DNA of 64,000 nucleotides. Origin: Candidatus Gastranaerophilales bacterium (GTDB lineage Bacteria; Cyanobacteriota; Vampirovibrionia; Gastranaerophilales; Gastranaerophilaceae). Where the stretch lies: contig CALVDX010000001.1 of the NCBI GenBank assembly GCA_944326425.1, positions 62,001 to 126,000 of the forward strand, given 5' to 3'. Within the stretch, counting starts at the first letter, position 1; every line of letters begins with the position of its first letter. The notes under the pieces are model-generated. The model worked only from the letters and a program-made list of their open reading frames with translations. It was not told where the DNA came from and searched no databases. Shown here piece after piece: positions 35,419 through 45,365 of this stretch. The position numbers and the translations under genes were made by a program.

Positions 35419-36006
35419 TTATTTCTTTCTTCTTATGTGGTTATTATAAAAATTAAATAAACCTCTGGAAATCAAAGCAAGAATGACGCCTGCAGCCGCC
35501 CCCAAAAAACCGGCTTCCAATTCTGAATCTTTTATTAGAGAATAAAAATCATCGACGTTCTCTTGTATTTGTTCCAGTTCTCTGGTTTTTGCCTGAGCCT
35601 GAGGCAGAATTTCCTGTGCTTCATTAATAAATTCGGTCATTTCTTGTATTTTTTTACTATATTCATTTATTTCATCCTGTTCCAGGCTTATTTTGGTTTC
35701 GTAGCGTTCAATATCGTCTTTATACTCCAGATATTCTGCGTATTTTTTCTTATAATCCTGATATCTTACCCATTGGTGCCCGAAATTATCCTTATAAATA
35801 CTTTGTGCTTTTATAACAGGTGACTGTTTTAAATTTGTGAGTTCTAATGTTGTTTCATTTTGCGGGGCATAGGTATCTTTTGATAATGAGCCTCCTGCCG
35901 CAATGGTTGATAAAAGTGAGAGCGAAAACAGTGCAGAGTATGCCGTATTAGCGGTTGGTTTCAACTTTGTAAAGTTTTTAATAGCTGCTGTCTGATGTAT
36001 TTTCAT
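35419..36006 (-). CDS. orphan membrane protein, paralogue 1 of tandem pair
   Basis: This 195-residue protein has an N-terminal hydrophobic stretch (ANTAYSALFSLSLLSTIAAG), then the block SPVIKAQSIYKDNFGHQWVR, a long coiled coil (about 85-160) and a C-terminal helix (AGFLGAAAGVILALISRGLF). It shares its whole plan with the neighbour at 36016, so the pair arose by duplication. Two membrane spans flank a coiled coil, as in membrane scaffold proteins. Function unknown. Confidence 0.6.
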   Translation of the reverse strand: MKIHQTAAIKNFTKLKPTANTAYSALFSLSLLSTIAAGGSLSKDTYAPQNETTLELTNLKQSPVIKAQSIYKDNFGHQWVRYQDYKKKYAEYLEYKDDIERYETKISLEQDEINEYSKKIQEMTEFINEAQEILPQAQAKTRELEQIQENVDDFYSLIKDSELEAGFLGAAAGVILALISRGLFNFYNNHIRRKK

Positions 36007-36015
36007 ATTTTGCCT

Positions 36016-36627
36016 TTATTTCCTCAAATAATTGTTCTTATCATCCATTTTGCTTAATTTCCTTATTGTACCGATTCCCAGAGTCAATGCGAAGGCAGGG
36101 AAAAAAAACATTAAAAAGTTTTCTTTTAACCTGTCCAGCTTTTCAATAATTTTATTTCCTGTAAAATCTATCATATATTGATAAGAACGTTGATTATCAA
36201 TCTCTGTTTCAATTTCTTCTTTTAGTTTGTTATAGGGTTCTTCCAGGTCGTATGCGTAGTCTTCAACCTTGTCATTCATATCGCAGATTTGGTCATAAGA
36301 GAGTTCAAGCTCCTCTTTTTTCGTTTCGGTCTCTAAAGTTTTTTCCTCAAGGTTCCGGTATTCAGAGTAGGGTACCCAATGGTTGCCCCACATGTCTGTA
36401 TAAACACTTTGAGCCTTAATAACACGATTGTAGTTCGGCTTAAAAGTACCCGGTTGTTCTGTATTTGACTCATTTGATTTAAAAAATGTATCTTGTATGA
36501 TGTTATTTCCTGCGGAAAGCAGTGTAAGGGTAAACAGAGCAGAATAAGCTGCTTTTGCTGCGTTGCTTGGAACTATTCCTTTGAAAGTCTTAACAGGCTG
36601 CTTCCCGTTGATTGCAGATACTTTCAT
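36016..36627 (-). CDS. orphan membrane protein, paralogue 2 of tandem pair
   Basis: This 203-residue protein begins MKVSAINGKQPVKTFKGIVP (FKG motif) and continues AYSALFTLTLLSAG, then NRVIKAQSVYTDMWGNHWVP, a coiled coil and a C-terminal helix (MFFFPAFALTLGIGTIRKL). The aligned blocks match the next gene (PVIKAQSIYKDNFGHQWVR), 9 bp downstream. AAGGAGT precedes the ATG. Lineage-specific; function unknown. Confidence 0.6.
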   Translation of the reverse strand: MKVSAINGKQPVKTFKGIVPSNAAKAAYSALFTLTLLSAGNNIIQDTFFKSNESNTEQPGTFKPNYNRVIKAQSVYTDMWGNHWVPYSEYRNLEEKTLETETKKEELELSYDQICDMNDKVEDYAYDLEEPYNKLKEEIETEIDNQRSYQYMIDFTGNKIIEKLDRLKENFLMFFFPAFALTLGIGTIRKLSKMDDKNNYLRK

Positions 36628-36705
36628 TAATATACTCCTTGAATGTTATCTTATGCCCCGTATATTCTTAATCGTATATTAAATATGATATATTGCAATA
36701 GAATG

Positions 36706-37401
36706 TTAAGAAATGTCAGGAAGAATACTCATCCAGTTTTTTAAATCCTGCATTAATAACTGCTCAAATCCCCGGCTGCGTACGGTTAGAGAGTGAATAT
36801 GTTTTACCGGTAAACCGCAGATGGAGTAATTTTGTTTTTTATTTGCCTTGTTTTTATAAAGTAAATAATTATCCCCATGTACAATTTTTAATGAGTCCGG
36901 AATATTGTAATAATTTTCTTTTTTACCGATAATTACACATCCCCAGTCTGAGAGAGTATCAATATCCGTTAAAGGCTTAAAATCGAGTTTTGCAAGTTGC
37001 GGAATTTCCGGTGTTGAAAGTTCATCTTCATCAACTCCGAAATCCGGCATATACGAAAGATTCATGCCGAGTAAACCTGTATCCGGTTTCTGTAAAATCC
37101 CGCTATTGATAATATTTGTACAAAAATTTTTGCACGGAACAATATCGTCATTGAGCAATCCGAATATTTCGTTTTTAATAATGCTTATTCCAACATTCCA
37201 GCTTTTGTTTACGTAAAGATTCTCTTCCTGATTGAATATTTTTACAGTTTCATTATTGTATTCAAAACTTTTTTTAGGATTGTTATTTATAATAATTATT
37301 TCGTCAACCGCACAATCACAAAGCAAAGTGCTAATACAAGCCTGCAGGATATCATCACGTCTGAGCAGTGTTGGTATAATAATTGAAATTTTATTTTGCA
37401 T
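36706..37401 (-). CDS. family 2 glycosyltransferase
   Basis: This 231-residue GT-A protein has ISIIIPTLLRRDDILQACIS, EIIIINNNPKKSF, VNKSWNVGISI and the nucleotide/metal site FGLLNDDIVP (NDD in place of DxD). It would transfer a sugar in the cytoplasm, probably to a surface glycan. It follows the mlaD-like gene by 9 bp, at the end of the Mla run. Confidence 0.75.
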   Translation of the reverse strand: MQNKISIIIPTLLRRDDILQACISTLLCDCAVDEIIIINNNPKKSFEYNNETVKIFNQEENLYVNKSWNVGISIIKNEIFGLLNDDIVPCKNFCTNIINSGILQKPDTGLLGMNLSYMPDFGVDEDELSTPEIPQLAKLDFKPLTDIDTLSDWGCVIIGKKENYYNIPDSLKIVHGDNYLLYKNKANKKQNYSICGLPVKHIHSLTVRSRGFEQLLMQDLKNWMSILPDIS

Positions 37402-37410
37402 TAAAAACCC

Positions 37411-38772
37411 TTAAAACATTAATCTGAATAACAAGAAGCGTTTATTTAATTTTTCCGAGAATTTTCTAAGGTTTGAAACAGATACGGAGGTATCATTAAT
37501 TATCTGCTCCAGATTTGTTTTGTCTCCTGCTTCAGAGCAGCTGTTAAGAGAATCAAGAGCAATATTAAGTTTTGCAAGCGCAAGATTTATATTATCAATA
37601 CTTGAGACTATCTTATCTTTAACCTGTTTATCGCTGGTCAGTGCGTTTACTGATTGGGATATTTCATTCAGGTTGTGCATAACAGCATTAAGGTCGCTGG
37701 CAAAAGCTTTGCTGTCAACGGAACTTAATATCGGAGAAACACTATTTGATAATTTTGTGACGGCTTCTGTCATGTCATACAATGCGGGTTTAAAGTTTTC
37801 ATCGCCTATTATACCGTTAATATTTACAGCGAGTTTATTGAAGTTTGCAGAAACATCTTCCATCATGTCCATAAGAATATCCAGATCTTTTTGAGAAGAT
37901 TCAATCAAAGATTCAGCCTTGCTGAGTGTTGATGTTGCCTGAGCCGTAAGCCCTTTGAAATTAGTTACTGATTGTTTCAAATCTGCAACCATGGCATCAT
38001 TGAAGATTTCATTAATAATTCTGTTAGTTTCAGTGAGTCCTTCAGCTGCTTCATATTGAAGTTCAAGAAAGTCTGCAATTCTCATTGGTTCAATAATTGT
38101 ATATGGCGAAGTTTCTGTAGGATACGGTATAGGTGCATTATCCCAGGGGAAGATTCTTAATTTTTTCTTCCCGTTAATAGTAACAATTTTACCGGTCATA
38201 AATTCTGGAAGTCTTAACCCCGGCAAATCTACTACATAACTGATTTTATAGGCATAAGGGGTTTTAATATTTTCTTTAAATTTTAAAGGAACTAATTGGG
38301 AAGTAATAATTTGTGATTTTTTTACCGCACCCACATCGTAGTATTTATCATCCAGTTTAATTTCTACCGGAACATTTGCCGGCAAAACTTCTTTGTTAAA
38401 TACCGGCAGAAAGAGGGTTCTGTGGCTTGGCGGGGTTATTTCAAGAAATTGTTCGCCGATAAGTCCGGATTGTTGAATAGATATTGCAGAGGCTCTCGGA
38501 ATTGAAATATCCGGATTAGTGATAACAAACTTCAATTTTACATAACTTTCCGAGCCGTCAACAACAGGAGTAATTTCTTCCACCTGTCCGACCCGAAACC
38601 CCATCATTTGAACTCCGGAGCCTGGGCGCATACCGTTAACATCTTTAAATCTGATTTCTATACGTTCGGCTGAGGAGAATGAACGTCCTTTAACCCAAAG
38701 AATGGTCATAAAAAATATGGTTAAAGCTATAAGTGCTAATATTCCTACTTTTACTGATGATGAAACCTTCAT
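37411..38772 (-). CDS. mlaD: MlaD-type MCE-domain lipid transport protein
   Basis: This 453-residue protein has an N-terminal membrane helix (VGILALIALTIFFMTILWVK), an MCE domain (about 36-115: RIEIRFKDVNGMRPGSGVQM, IQQSGLIGEQFLEI) and a long helical C-terminal region (about 230-440). It is longer than E. coli MlaD (183) and closer to cyanobacterial/plastid TGD2-like forms. It bridges the periplasm for phospholipid traffic with MlaE and MlaF, encoded upstream. Confidence 0.88.
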   Translation of the reverse strand: MKVSSSVKVGILALIALTIFFMTILWVKGRSFSSAERIEIRFKDVNGMRPGSGVQMMGFRVGQVEEITPVVDGSESYVKLKFVITNPDISIPRASAISIQQSGLIGEQFLEITPPSHRTLFLPVFNKEVLPANVPVEIKLDDKYYDVGAVKKSQIITSQLVPLKFKENIKTPYAYKISYVVDLPGLRLPEFMTGKIVTINGKKKLRIFPWDNAPIPYPTETSPYTIIEPMRIADFLELQYEAAEGLTETNRIINEIFNDAMVADLKQSVTNFKGLTAQATSTLSKAESLIESSQKDLDILMDMMEDVSANFNKLAVNINGIIGDENFKPALYDMTEAVTKLSNSVSPILSSVDSKAFASDLNAVMHNLNEISQSVNALTSDKQVKDKIVSSIDNINLALAKLNIALDSLNSCSEAGDKTNLEQIINDTSVSVSNLRKFSEKLNKRFLLFRLMF

Positions 38773-38809
38773 TCTGCCCTCATTCCTTTATAATTGTACC
38801 AAAAAACAG

Positions 38810-39529
38810 TTATTCTGCAAACATTTTCATTGGTCCGTCTAATGTTGCATTTACAAACTGTTTTGTATAAGGTGTTTCTTCTTTTTGCAGCTCCTCCGGA
38901 GTACCTGCAAATACTATTTTACCATTATATAACATTATTACTTTATCTGCCGTGCGTTTAATTGTGGACATCTGGTGTGTAACAACGATGGATGCAGCGT
39001 TTGTTTCGTTTTTTAATCGTACTATATAATCCTCAATAAGAGTTGATGATATCGGGTCAAGCCCTGCTGTTGGTTCGTCGTATAATATAATCTGCGGTTC
39101 TGTTACTATTGCACGTGCAAAGCTTACGCGTTTTTGCATTCCGCCTGAAAGTTCGGAGGGAAATTTGTCCTCTATACCGCTTAACCCGACGAGTTCAAGC
39201 TTTTCTTTTACAATTCGTTCTAAATCTTCGTGTGTATATTTTTTCCTTAAATCCTTTCTTTCTACAAGTGCAAAGGAAATATTATTAAAGACATTTAATG
39301 AGTCAAAAAGCGCAGAGTACTGGAACACCATTGCAATATCGCCGGTAGTGATAATTTCGCCGCTGTCCGGAGTAATAAGTCCGCTTATTAATTTTAGCAC
39401 TGTGCTTTTTCCGGATCCGCTAAAACCAACGATTGCTAATATTTCGCCGTCGTTAACACTAAATGATATATCATCGATTACTTTCTTATTGTCAAATTCT
39501 TTTATTAAATTTTTAACCTGTATACCCAT
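38810..39529 (-). CDS. mlaF: MlaF-type ABC transporter ATPase
   Basis: This 239-residue ATPase has Walker A GFSGSGKST, Q-loop MVFQYSALFDSL, signature LSGGMQKRV and Walker B IILYDEPTAGLDPISS with H-loop VTHQM. The YSALFDSL after the Q-loop is typical of MlaF. It powers lipid transport with the MlaE permease encoded 13 bp upstream. Confidence 0.93.
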   Translation of the reverse strand: MGIQVKNLIKEFDNKKVIDDISFSVNDGEILAIVGFSGSGKSTVLKLISGLITPDSGEIITTGDIAMVFQYSALFDSLNVFNNISFALVERKDLRKKYTHEDLERIVKEKLELVGLSGIEDKFPSELSGGMQKRVSFARAIVTEPQIILYDEPTAGLDPISSTLIEDYIVRLKNETNAASIVVTHQMSTIKRTADKVIMLYNGKIVFAGTPEELQKEETPYTKQFVNATLDGPMKMFAE

Positions 39530-39542
39530 TTTTTCACCTATA

Positions 39543-40346
39543 TTAAAAGAAAAATGCTATAGCAAAAATCATATCAATAAAAACAATTGCAATAAAGGAC
39601 CATACAACAGCTTTTGTTGTTGCGTCCCCTACTCCTTTTGCACCGCCGCTTGCGTAGTATCCGGAGGTGCAGCTTATAAGAGCAATTACAAATCCAAAAA
39701 CAGCTGCCTTAAAAATGCTTATATACATATCCCGAACATAAAGCCCGAACCATACGGAATCAAAAAATGCCCGGTAGGAAAGACCGCTTGACAGGTTAGA
39801 AGCTACGGCGCCGCCTATTATACCAAACAGTGTAGCAACAATAACAACAAGAGGCATCATTATTATCCCGGACAGGATTCTTGGTACGAATAAGTATCTT
39901 ACAGGGTCAACCTTAAGCACTTTCATTGCATCTATTTGATCAGTTACTTTCATTGTCGCAATTTCTGAGGCGAGTGACGAGCCTATCATGTAGATTATTG
40001 CGAATCCGGACATAATAACGGCTTCTTCTCTCACAAGCAGAAGAGAAACAAACATTCCTACATAGTTTCCGCCGCCTTGTTTAATCATTTCTCCTGCAAC
40101 CTGTGTTGCAACAATAATAGATGACATACCTACAATTGAAAGAGTTATAGGCAGAGAACTAACTCCGAAGCGGGCGCATTGATACATAAGCTCTTTCATA
40201 TCAATATCAAGTTTAATAATCCGCTTAAGAACACTCCCCATCATAATAACTATTTGTCCTAGTGTAGAAAAAAATACTGCTAAATACTCCTGAAGAACCT
40301 GCAGAAGTTTATAGCTGAAAGTATTCTTAAAATAAAAGCGCTCCAT
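39543..40346 (-). CDS. mlaE: MlaE-type ABC permease
   Basis: This 267-residue permease has five or so helices, MSSIIVATQVAGEMIKQGG, the EIATMKVTDQIDAMKVLKVD coupling segment and PVRYLFVPRILSGIIMMPL. It is the inner-membrane channel for retrograde or anterograde phospholipid transport. The ATG lacks a ribosome site; an extended -10 box ends 7 nt upstream. It is first in the mlaEFD operon. Confidence 0.93.
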   Translation of the reverse strand: MERFYFKNTFSYKLLQVLQEYLAVFFSTLGQIVIMMGSVLKRIIKLDIDMKELMYQCARFGVSSLPITLSIVGMSSIIVATQVAGEMIKQGGGNYVGMFVSLLLVREEAVIMSGFAIIYMIGSSLASEIATMKVTDQIDAMKVLKVDPVRYLFVPRILSGIIMMPLVVIVATLFGIIGGAVASNLSSGLSYRAFFDSVWFGLYVRDMYISIFKAAVFGFVIALISCTSGYYASGGAKGVGDATTKAVVWSFIAIVFIDMIFAIAFFF

Positions 40347-40353
40347 AATGAGT

Positions 40354-40362
40354 ATTATATCA
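40354..40362 (-). promoter_or_regulatory. extended -10, leaderless start of mlaE operon
   Basis: A perfect TGnTATAAT (40362-40354) ends 7 nt before the mlaE ATG at 40346, without Shine-Dalgarno. Transcription would begin at or next to the ATG. Confidence 0.55.
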
Positions 40363-40550
40363 AAAAAATAATTTTATCCTATACAAAATAGATTTTGCAT
40401 GATATTATAAAAACAGATGTAGTAGAAAAATTTTTTGATAAATATATGCGATGAAGTTGTTTAAAAAATTTTAAATAATATTTCGGTAGGTTATATGTAC
40501 CGAATAGTTGCGTATAGATAAAAAAGAATAGAAAAGGACAAGGTGCAGGT

Positions 40551-42068
40551 ATGATATTAACCATCACAGCTGCGATTGTATGTATAGTACTGCTGGCATT
40601 AGTAATAATTCAGCAGGTAAGGTACAACAATCTTTCGGCACTGGCTGAACAAAGCAAAGCAGACTTAGCCCAAAAGGAAGCACTTATACATAAAGAAGCC
40701 CTGATAAAAGCTAAAGAAGCGCTTCAGGCGGAGAGTGAACAGATTAAAGAGGATGAGAGGGAACGGAGAAGAGAACTTTCTGCTCTTGAAAATAAATTAA
40801 TTAAGCGTGAAGATTTTCTGGAAAATAAGATACAGGAAGTTACAGATAAAGAAATTGAGCTGGATAAGTTAAAAGACCAGATTATAGATAAAGAAGATAT
40901 TCTGGCAGAAATTATTCAGAAGCAGACTTCTGAGCTTGAACGTATAAGCGGACTTTCAACAGAAGAAGCAAAGAAAATGTTTCTTGAACAGCTAAAAACA
41001 GATTTAGCACAAGAGCAAATGCAGCTTATAAGGGAAAATGAAGCCAAAATAAGAGAGTCTGCGCTTGAAAAATCAAAGGAAATTCTTTCTACAACAATGC
41101 AAAGGTGTATGATTGAGCAGGTCGTAGAATCAACGGTTTCGGTTGTATCTCTTCCAAATGACGAAATGAAAGGCCGGATTATAGGGCGAGAAGGAAGAAA
41201 TATCAGAACTCTTGAAACACTTACAGGTGTTGATCTTATTATAGATGATACCCCTGAAGCTGTTGTTCTTTCATCTTTTGACCCTGTCCGCCGTGAGGTG
41301 GCCAAACTGGCGCTTGAAAAACTTATCCAGGACGGTCGTATTCACCCTGTCCGGATAGAGGAAATGGTAGAAAAAGCAAGAGAAGAAATTGATAAAAAAA
41401 TCATGGAAGAAGGGGAGAATGCTGCTCTTGATGTTGGTATAATCGGACTTAACAAAGAATTAATCAAAAATCTCGGCAGATTATACTACAGAACAAGTTA
41501 CGGGCAGAATGTTCTTAAACATTCTCTTGAAGTCGGGCATATTGCCGGCATGCTTGCAGCTGAACTTGGAGCTAATGTTTATGTAGCAAAACGCGCAGGA
41601 CTGCTTCATGACATAGGAAAGGCCGTTGATCAGACTCAGGAAGGTACACATATAGAACTTGGTGTGGAACTTGCCCAAAGATATGGTGAAAAGCCGGAAA
41701 TAATTCACGCAATAGAAGCGCATCATGACGGAGTTACCGCAAATACTGTTGAGGCTGTGCTTGTAAAACTTGCAGATGCTATTTCTGCATCAAGGCCGGG
41801 TGCAAGACGTGATACTCTGGAAATCTACATTAAGCGTTTGCAGAAAATTGAAGAAATTGTAAACAGCTATGAAGGTATTAAGCAGTCGTTTGCAGTGCAG
41901 GCCGGGCGTGAAGTACGTGTTATCGTCCAATCAGAAATGTTTGACGATCTTGCTTCCCAAAAACTTGCAAGAGATATTGCAAACAAAATTGAAAATGAGC
42001 TGGATTATCCCGGACAGATTAAGGTTACTGTAGTAAGAGAATTCAGAACAACGGAAATAGCAAAATAA
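40551..42068 (+). CDS. rny: ribonuclease Y
   Basis: This 505-residue protein has an N-terminal membrane helix, a long coiled coil (30-170), a KH domain ([20 protein letters not shown]) and an HD domain ([10 protein letters not shown]). It starts mRNA decay at the inner membrane. It is followed 4 bp later by the YmdB-like gene, a pairing also seen in Firmicutes. Confidence 0.96.
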   Translation: MILTITAAIVCIVLLALVIIQQVRYNNLSALAEQSKADLAQKEALIHKEALIKAKEALQAESEQIKEDERERRRELSALENKLIKREDFLENKIQEVTDKEIELDKLKDQIIDKEDILAEIIQKQTSELERISGLSTEEAKKMFLEQLKTDLAQEQMQLIRENEAKIRESALEKSKEILSTTMQRCMIEQVVESTVSVVSLPNDEMKGRIIGREGRNIRTLETLTGVDLIIDDTPEAVVLSSFDPVRREVAKLALEKLIQDGRIHPVRIEEMVEKAREEIDKKIMEEGENAALDVGIIGLNKELIKNLGRLYYRTSYGQNVLKHSLEVGHIAGMLAAELGANVYVAKRAGLLHDIGKAVDQTQEGTHIELGVELAQRYGEKPEIIHAIEAHHDGVTANTVEAVLVKLADAISASRPGARRDTLEIYIKRLQKIEEIVNSYEGIKQSFAVQAGREVRVIVQSEMFDDLASQKLARDIANKIENELDYPGQIKVTVVREFRTTEIAK

Positions 42069-42072
42069 AACA

Positions 42073-42918
42073 ATGTCAGACAATCAGTTTAAAGTATTAT
42101 TTTTTGGTGATATTACGGGCAGGCCGGGGCGCTTAGCCGTCCGTTCTTATCTGTCCTCAATAAAGCCGGAGGATAAGCCTGATTTTGTGATTGCAAATGT
42201 TGAAAATGCTTCTCATGGTTTCGGACTTACCAAAAAGAATTATGATGAACTATTGTCTTATGGTATAGATTGTTTCACATCCGGCAATCATATTTGGGAT
42301 AAAAAGGATATTTTTGAGTACATTGCCGATGATAAAGTTCTGGTTCGTCCGCTTAATTATCCTGAACAAACACCCGGTACCGGCTGCAGAATATTTGAGA
42401 AAAGCGGGAAAAAGATTGCAGTTCTTAATGTCCTCGGACAGGTTTTTATGCCGCCCGTTAATTCTCCTCTTGAGGTGTTAATTCAGAAAATTGAAGAGAT
42501 AAGAACTTGGGTTGACTATATTTTGGTTGATTTTCATGGAGAAGCGACTGCCGAAAAAATAGCTATAGGCAGGTATTTGAGCGAACACGGCATAACATTT
42601 TTTGCCGGAACACATACACACGTTCAGACAGCAGATGAAAAAATTGTTAACGGAATGGCATATATTACTGATGCCGGTTTTTGCGGAAGTATAAACAGTG
42701 TTATAGGAATGGATTATGAAACATCTATTAAACGCTTTTTAACAGCACTGCCCGTAAGGTATGAGGTAGCATCTGCCGATGAAATTCAGGTTAACGCTGT
42801 AGAGGTAGTATTTGATGCGGGCTTTGCTGTTTCAATCAAAAGAATCAATGTTTGTTACAAAAATGCGGGAGACGATATAGTTTTGCTCTCTGAGACTGGC
42901 GGTGTGTATGAAGGCTGA
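42073..42918 (+). CDS. ymdB: YmdB-family metallophosphoesterase
   Basis: This 281-residue protein (TIGR00282 type) has FFGDITGRPGRLAVRS, NVENASHGFG, SGNHIWD, DFHGEATAEK and AGTHTHVQTAD, which supply the di-metal site. YmdB hydrolyses 2',3'-cyclic nucleotides and modulates rny-linked regulation. It lies 4 bp after rny and overlaps the PHP gene. Confidence 0.93.
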   Translation: MSDNQFKVLFFGDITGRPGRLAVRSYLSSIKPEDKPDFVIANVENASHGFGLTKKNYDELLSYGIDCFTSGNHIWDKKDIFEYIADDKVLVRPLNYPEQTPGTGCRIFEKSGKKIAVLNVLGQVFMPPVNSPLEVLIQKIEEIRTWVDYILVDFHGEATAEKIAIGRYLSEHGITFFAGTHTHVQTADEKIVNGMAYITDAGFCGSINSVIGMDYETSIKRFLTALPVRYEVASADEIQVNAVEVVFDAGFAVSIKRINVCYKNAGDDIVLLSETGGVYEG

Positions 42919-43756
42919 TTTTCATATTCATACATACTATTCTGATGGTGTATTTTCTCCGGAGAAAATAGTAGATTTGGCTGTAGAGGCCGGTCTGGAG
43001 GCAATTGCGCTTACCGATCACGATAATGTTTTATCGTATGATGTGGCAAAACGTTATATAGATGAAAAGAATATAAACCTTAAAATTATACCGGGGATAG
43101 AGGTTAATACCCTGTATAAGGATTATGAAGTACATATTTTAGGGTATTTCCCGGATGTGACAACGCCGGACTTTATTTCTATGCTTAAGACACAGCAGCA
43201 TGCAAGGCTGAAACAGACGAAAGAAATAATAAGACTGCTTAATAAAAAAGTGGGAATAAAAATATCTCTTGAAGATATTAAGAAAATGGTAGCAGAAGGC
43301 GGAAGTATAGGCCGCCCGCATATCGCAAAAGCTATTACGAATGCCGGCGGTACAAGCGGGGTTATTGAAGCCTATAATAAGTATATTCATAAAGATTCCC
43401 CGGTCTACGTTGAGCGTAAAACCGTTTCTCCCTTCGATGCAGTAGAGGTTATTTATGACAGCGGCGGAGTTCCTGTGATTGCTCATCCGTATGATATTGA
43501 TATTGCAGAAAAACTTATAAAAGAACTTATGAATTATGGTTTAAGAGGAATAGAGGCTTATCACAGAAAGCACTCTCCAGCAATAGTAGAATATTTTTCA
43601 TCAATGGCAGAGGATTTGGGGCTCATTGTTACAGGCGGATCTGATTTTCATGCCCCGAATATTATGAACGGACAGATTATTCTTGGTAAGAATTTTGTTC
43701 CCGATTGGATTTGGGATACCCTGATTAATGAGAAGAAACGCCTTGATATGGCGTAA
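42908..43756 (+). CDS. PHP-domain phosphoesterase (RNase AM-like)
   Basis: This 282-residue protein starts MKADFHIHTYYSDGVFSP and has HDNVLSYDVA, PGIEVNT, HILGYF, HPYDIDI and GGSDFHA, the PHP metal ligands. It resembles the YciV/RNase AM clade that trims 5' ends of rRNA or acts on 3',5'-bisphosphates. I prefer the ATG at 42908 to the GTG at 42902. It overlaps the end of the upstream gene. Confidence 0.85.
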   Translation: MKADFHIHTYYSDGVFSPEKIVDLAVEAGLEAIALTDHDNVLSYDVAKRYIDEKNINLKIIPGIEVNTLYKDYEVHILGYFPDVTTPDFISMLKTQQHARLKQTKEIIRLLNKKVGIKISLEDIKKMVAEGGSIGRPHIAKAITNAGGTSGVIEAYNKYIHKDSPVYVERKTVSPFDAVEVIYDSGGVPVIAHPYDIDIAEKLIKELMNYGLRGIEAYHRKHSPAIVEYFSSMAEDLGLIVTGGSDFHAPNIMNGQIILGKNFVPDWIWDTLINEKKRLDMA

Positions 43757-43766
43757 GGAGATTATT

Positions 43767-44342
43767 ATGAAAAAAGGATTTACAATTGTAGAAATAAGTA
43801 TTCTTGCAGTAATTCTTATTATTGTAGGATGTTTAATAATACCGTTTTCAATAAATGATACAAAACAGGCATCGCATGTACTGGAATGGAGGGCTCTGCA
43901 GGATCGTTTGAACCATGCTTTTTCTGCGGCGGGTGCTTATGGCGCAAAGGATAATAAAGAATTGGAAGATTATATAATGAAATCTATTTCTGATTCCGAG
44001 TACAAAAAAATAGAACCTTATAAAATAAGGTATATGAATGGCCGCCCTGCTGCAGGTATAGGTAATTTTACCGGAGTATATGAAGTTGGTACGGATAATG
44101 TTATAGGTTTTAGGTGGGAAGAGACGTCCCAAAACGGAAAAAATGGTGTAATGTTTTACGATATCAATGGTAAAAAGGGTCCTAACAGGTGGGGAAAAGA
44201 TGTTTTTGGGGTAAATATTTATCCTGATCGTATAGAACCGCTTTGTGCAAAAAAATCCCATGAAGAAATAAAAGCAGATTGTTCTAAAGGCGGTACAGGC
44301 TGCTGCTGCTCATATTATTATCTTGTAGGGGGAAATTTTTAA
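43767..44342 (+). CDS. type IV pilin / pseudopilin-like protein
   Basis: This 191-residue protein has the prepilin leader MKKGFTIVEISILAVILIIV: cleavage before Phe with Glu at +5. The mature part ends in a Cys-rich tail (CSKGGTGCCCSYYY). Such subunits form type IV pili or type II secretion pseudopili. The real start is the ATG at 43767 behind AAGGAG; a longer frame starts at 43728. No other pilus genes are nearby. Confidence 0.8.
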   Translation: MKKGFTIVEISILAVILIIVGCLIIPFSINDTKQASHVLEWRALQDRLNHAFSAAGAYGAKDNKELEDYIMKSISDSEYKKIEPYKIRYMNGRPAAGIGNFTGVYEVGTDNVIGFRWEETSQNGKNGVMFYDINGKKGPNRWGKDVFGVNIYPDRIEPLCAKKSHEEIKADCSKGGTGCCCSYYYLVGGNF

Positions 44343-44939
44343 ATGATAAAAAAAGTTTGTGTCTTTGCGTCCTCATCATCTATATTGGATAAGTCATATT
44401 TTGCGGATGCAGAACGCCTTGGAGAATTACTGGCTAAATCAGGTTTTGATTTGGTATACGGCGGGAGCAACCTCGGATTAATGTGGGCTTCTGCTTCTGC
44501 AGCAAAAGAAAACGGTGCACGGGTCACCGGAGTAATGCCGGAAAAATTATATAAATTGTGCGTAAGCAAAGAAGAAGCCTGTGATGAGTTTTATGTGACA
44601 GAGGGTATGCGCGAGAGAAAAGCTAAGCTTGATAATTTATCTGAGGCTGTAGTTGCATTGCCGGGAGGCTTTGGTACACTGGAAGAACTTTCTGAAATGA
44701 TTGTACAAAAGCAGCTTGGATATAATAAAAAAGCAATAGTTCTTCTTAATACGAATGGTTTTTATACCAAATTAAATGAGTTTTTTGAAGTTATAATAGC
44801 TGAAAAATTTGCGAAAGAAAGAAGCAGAGAAATGTATTATATTGCAAATACTCCTGAGGACGCAGTGCAATATTTAGTGTCTTATGTTGAACCTGAAGCG
44901 GTTGAAAGCAAGCTTGATATTTATCAAATTAAAACTTAA
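44343..44939 (+). CDS. LOG-family nucleotide 5'-monophosphate phosphoribohydrolase
   Basis: This 198-residue protein has the LOG motifs VYGGSNLGLM, VALPGGFGTLEELSEM and QKQLGYNKKAIVLLN (PGGxGTxxE). It releases free base from a nucleoside 5'-monophosphate, including cytokinin-type nucleotides. It directly follows the pilin gene and converges with acpS. Confidence 0.93.
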   Translation: MIKKVCVFASSSSILDKSYFADAERLGELLAKSGFDLVYGGSNLGLMWASASAAKENGARVTGVMPEKLYKLCVSKEEACDEFYVTEGMRERKAKLDNLSEAVVALPGGFGTLEELSEMIVQKQLGYNKKAIVLLNTNGFYTKLNEFFEVIIAEKFAKERSREMYYIANTPEDAVQYLVSYVEPEAVESKLDIYQIKT

Positions 44940-45268
44940 TTTTCTATTATTGCAGCAGCAATTGCTTTTTCTTTTTCATGAGAAATACTGATATGTATAT
45001 TTTTATTAATACCCTGCGGAAGTTTTACATAAACAGCACCGGATTTATTTTTAAGAATTTCAATTGATTTATATGAAGAAATATTTATACCCGCTGCGGA
45101 AAGTGCTTTAAAAACGGCTTCCTTTGCGCAAAACCTTGCAGCAAAATGCGGAGCAGGATTTCTTTTTGATAAACAGTAATTAATTTCATTCTCTGTAAAG
45201 AGTCTGTTATAAAAGGCCTCCGGTTTATCTTTAAATCTTGAAATATCTTCAATATCTATTCCTATCAT
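44936..45268 (-). CDS. acpS: holo-[acyl-carrier-protein] synthase
   Basis: This 110-residue enzyme has GIDIEDISRF, FCAKEAVFKAL and ISISHEKEKAIA. It moves 4'-phosphopantetheine from CoA to ACP. It overlaps the convergent LOG gene by 4 bp. Confidence 0.95.
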   Translation of the reverse strand: MIGIDIEDISRFKDKPEAFYNRLFTENEINYCLSKRNPAPHFAARFCAKEAVFKALSAAGINISSYKSIEILKNKSGAVYVKLPQGINKNIHISISHEKEKAIAAAIIEN

Positions 45269-45365
45269 GATTTTATGATTTTACGATAAAAAAAATTTTT
45301 TTCCTACTTTATTCATAAATGTATTTATGGTATGATTTTATATAATAGCTAGGTGAGTAAGATTC

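Noticed and set aside
39165-39791. 208-codon plus-strand frame
   Set aside because: Antisense to the mlaF/mlaE genes.
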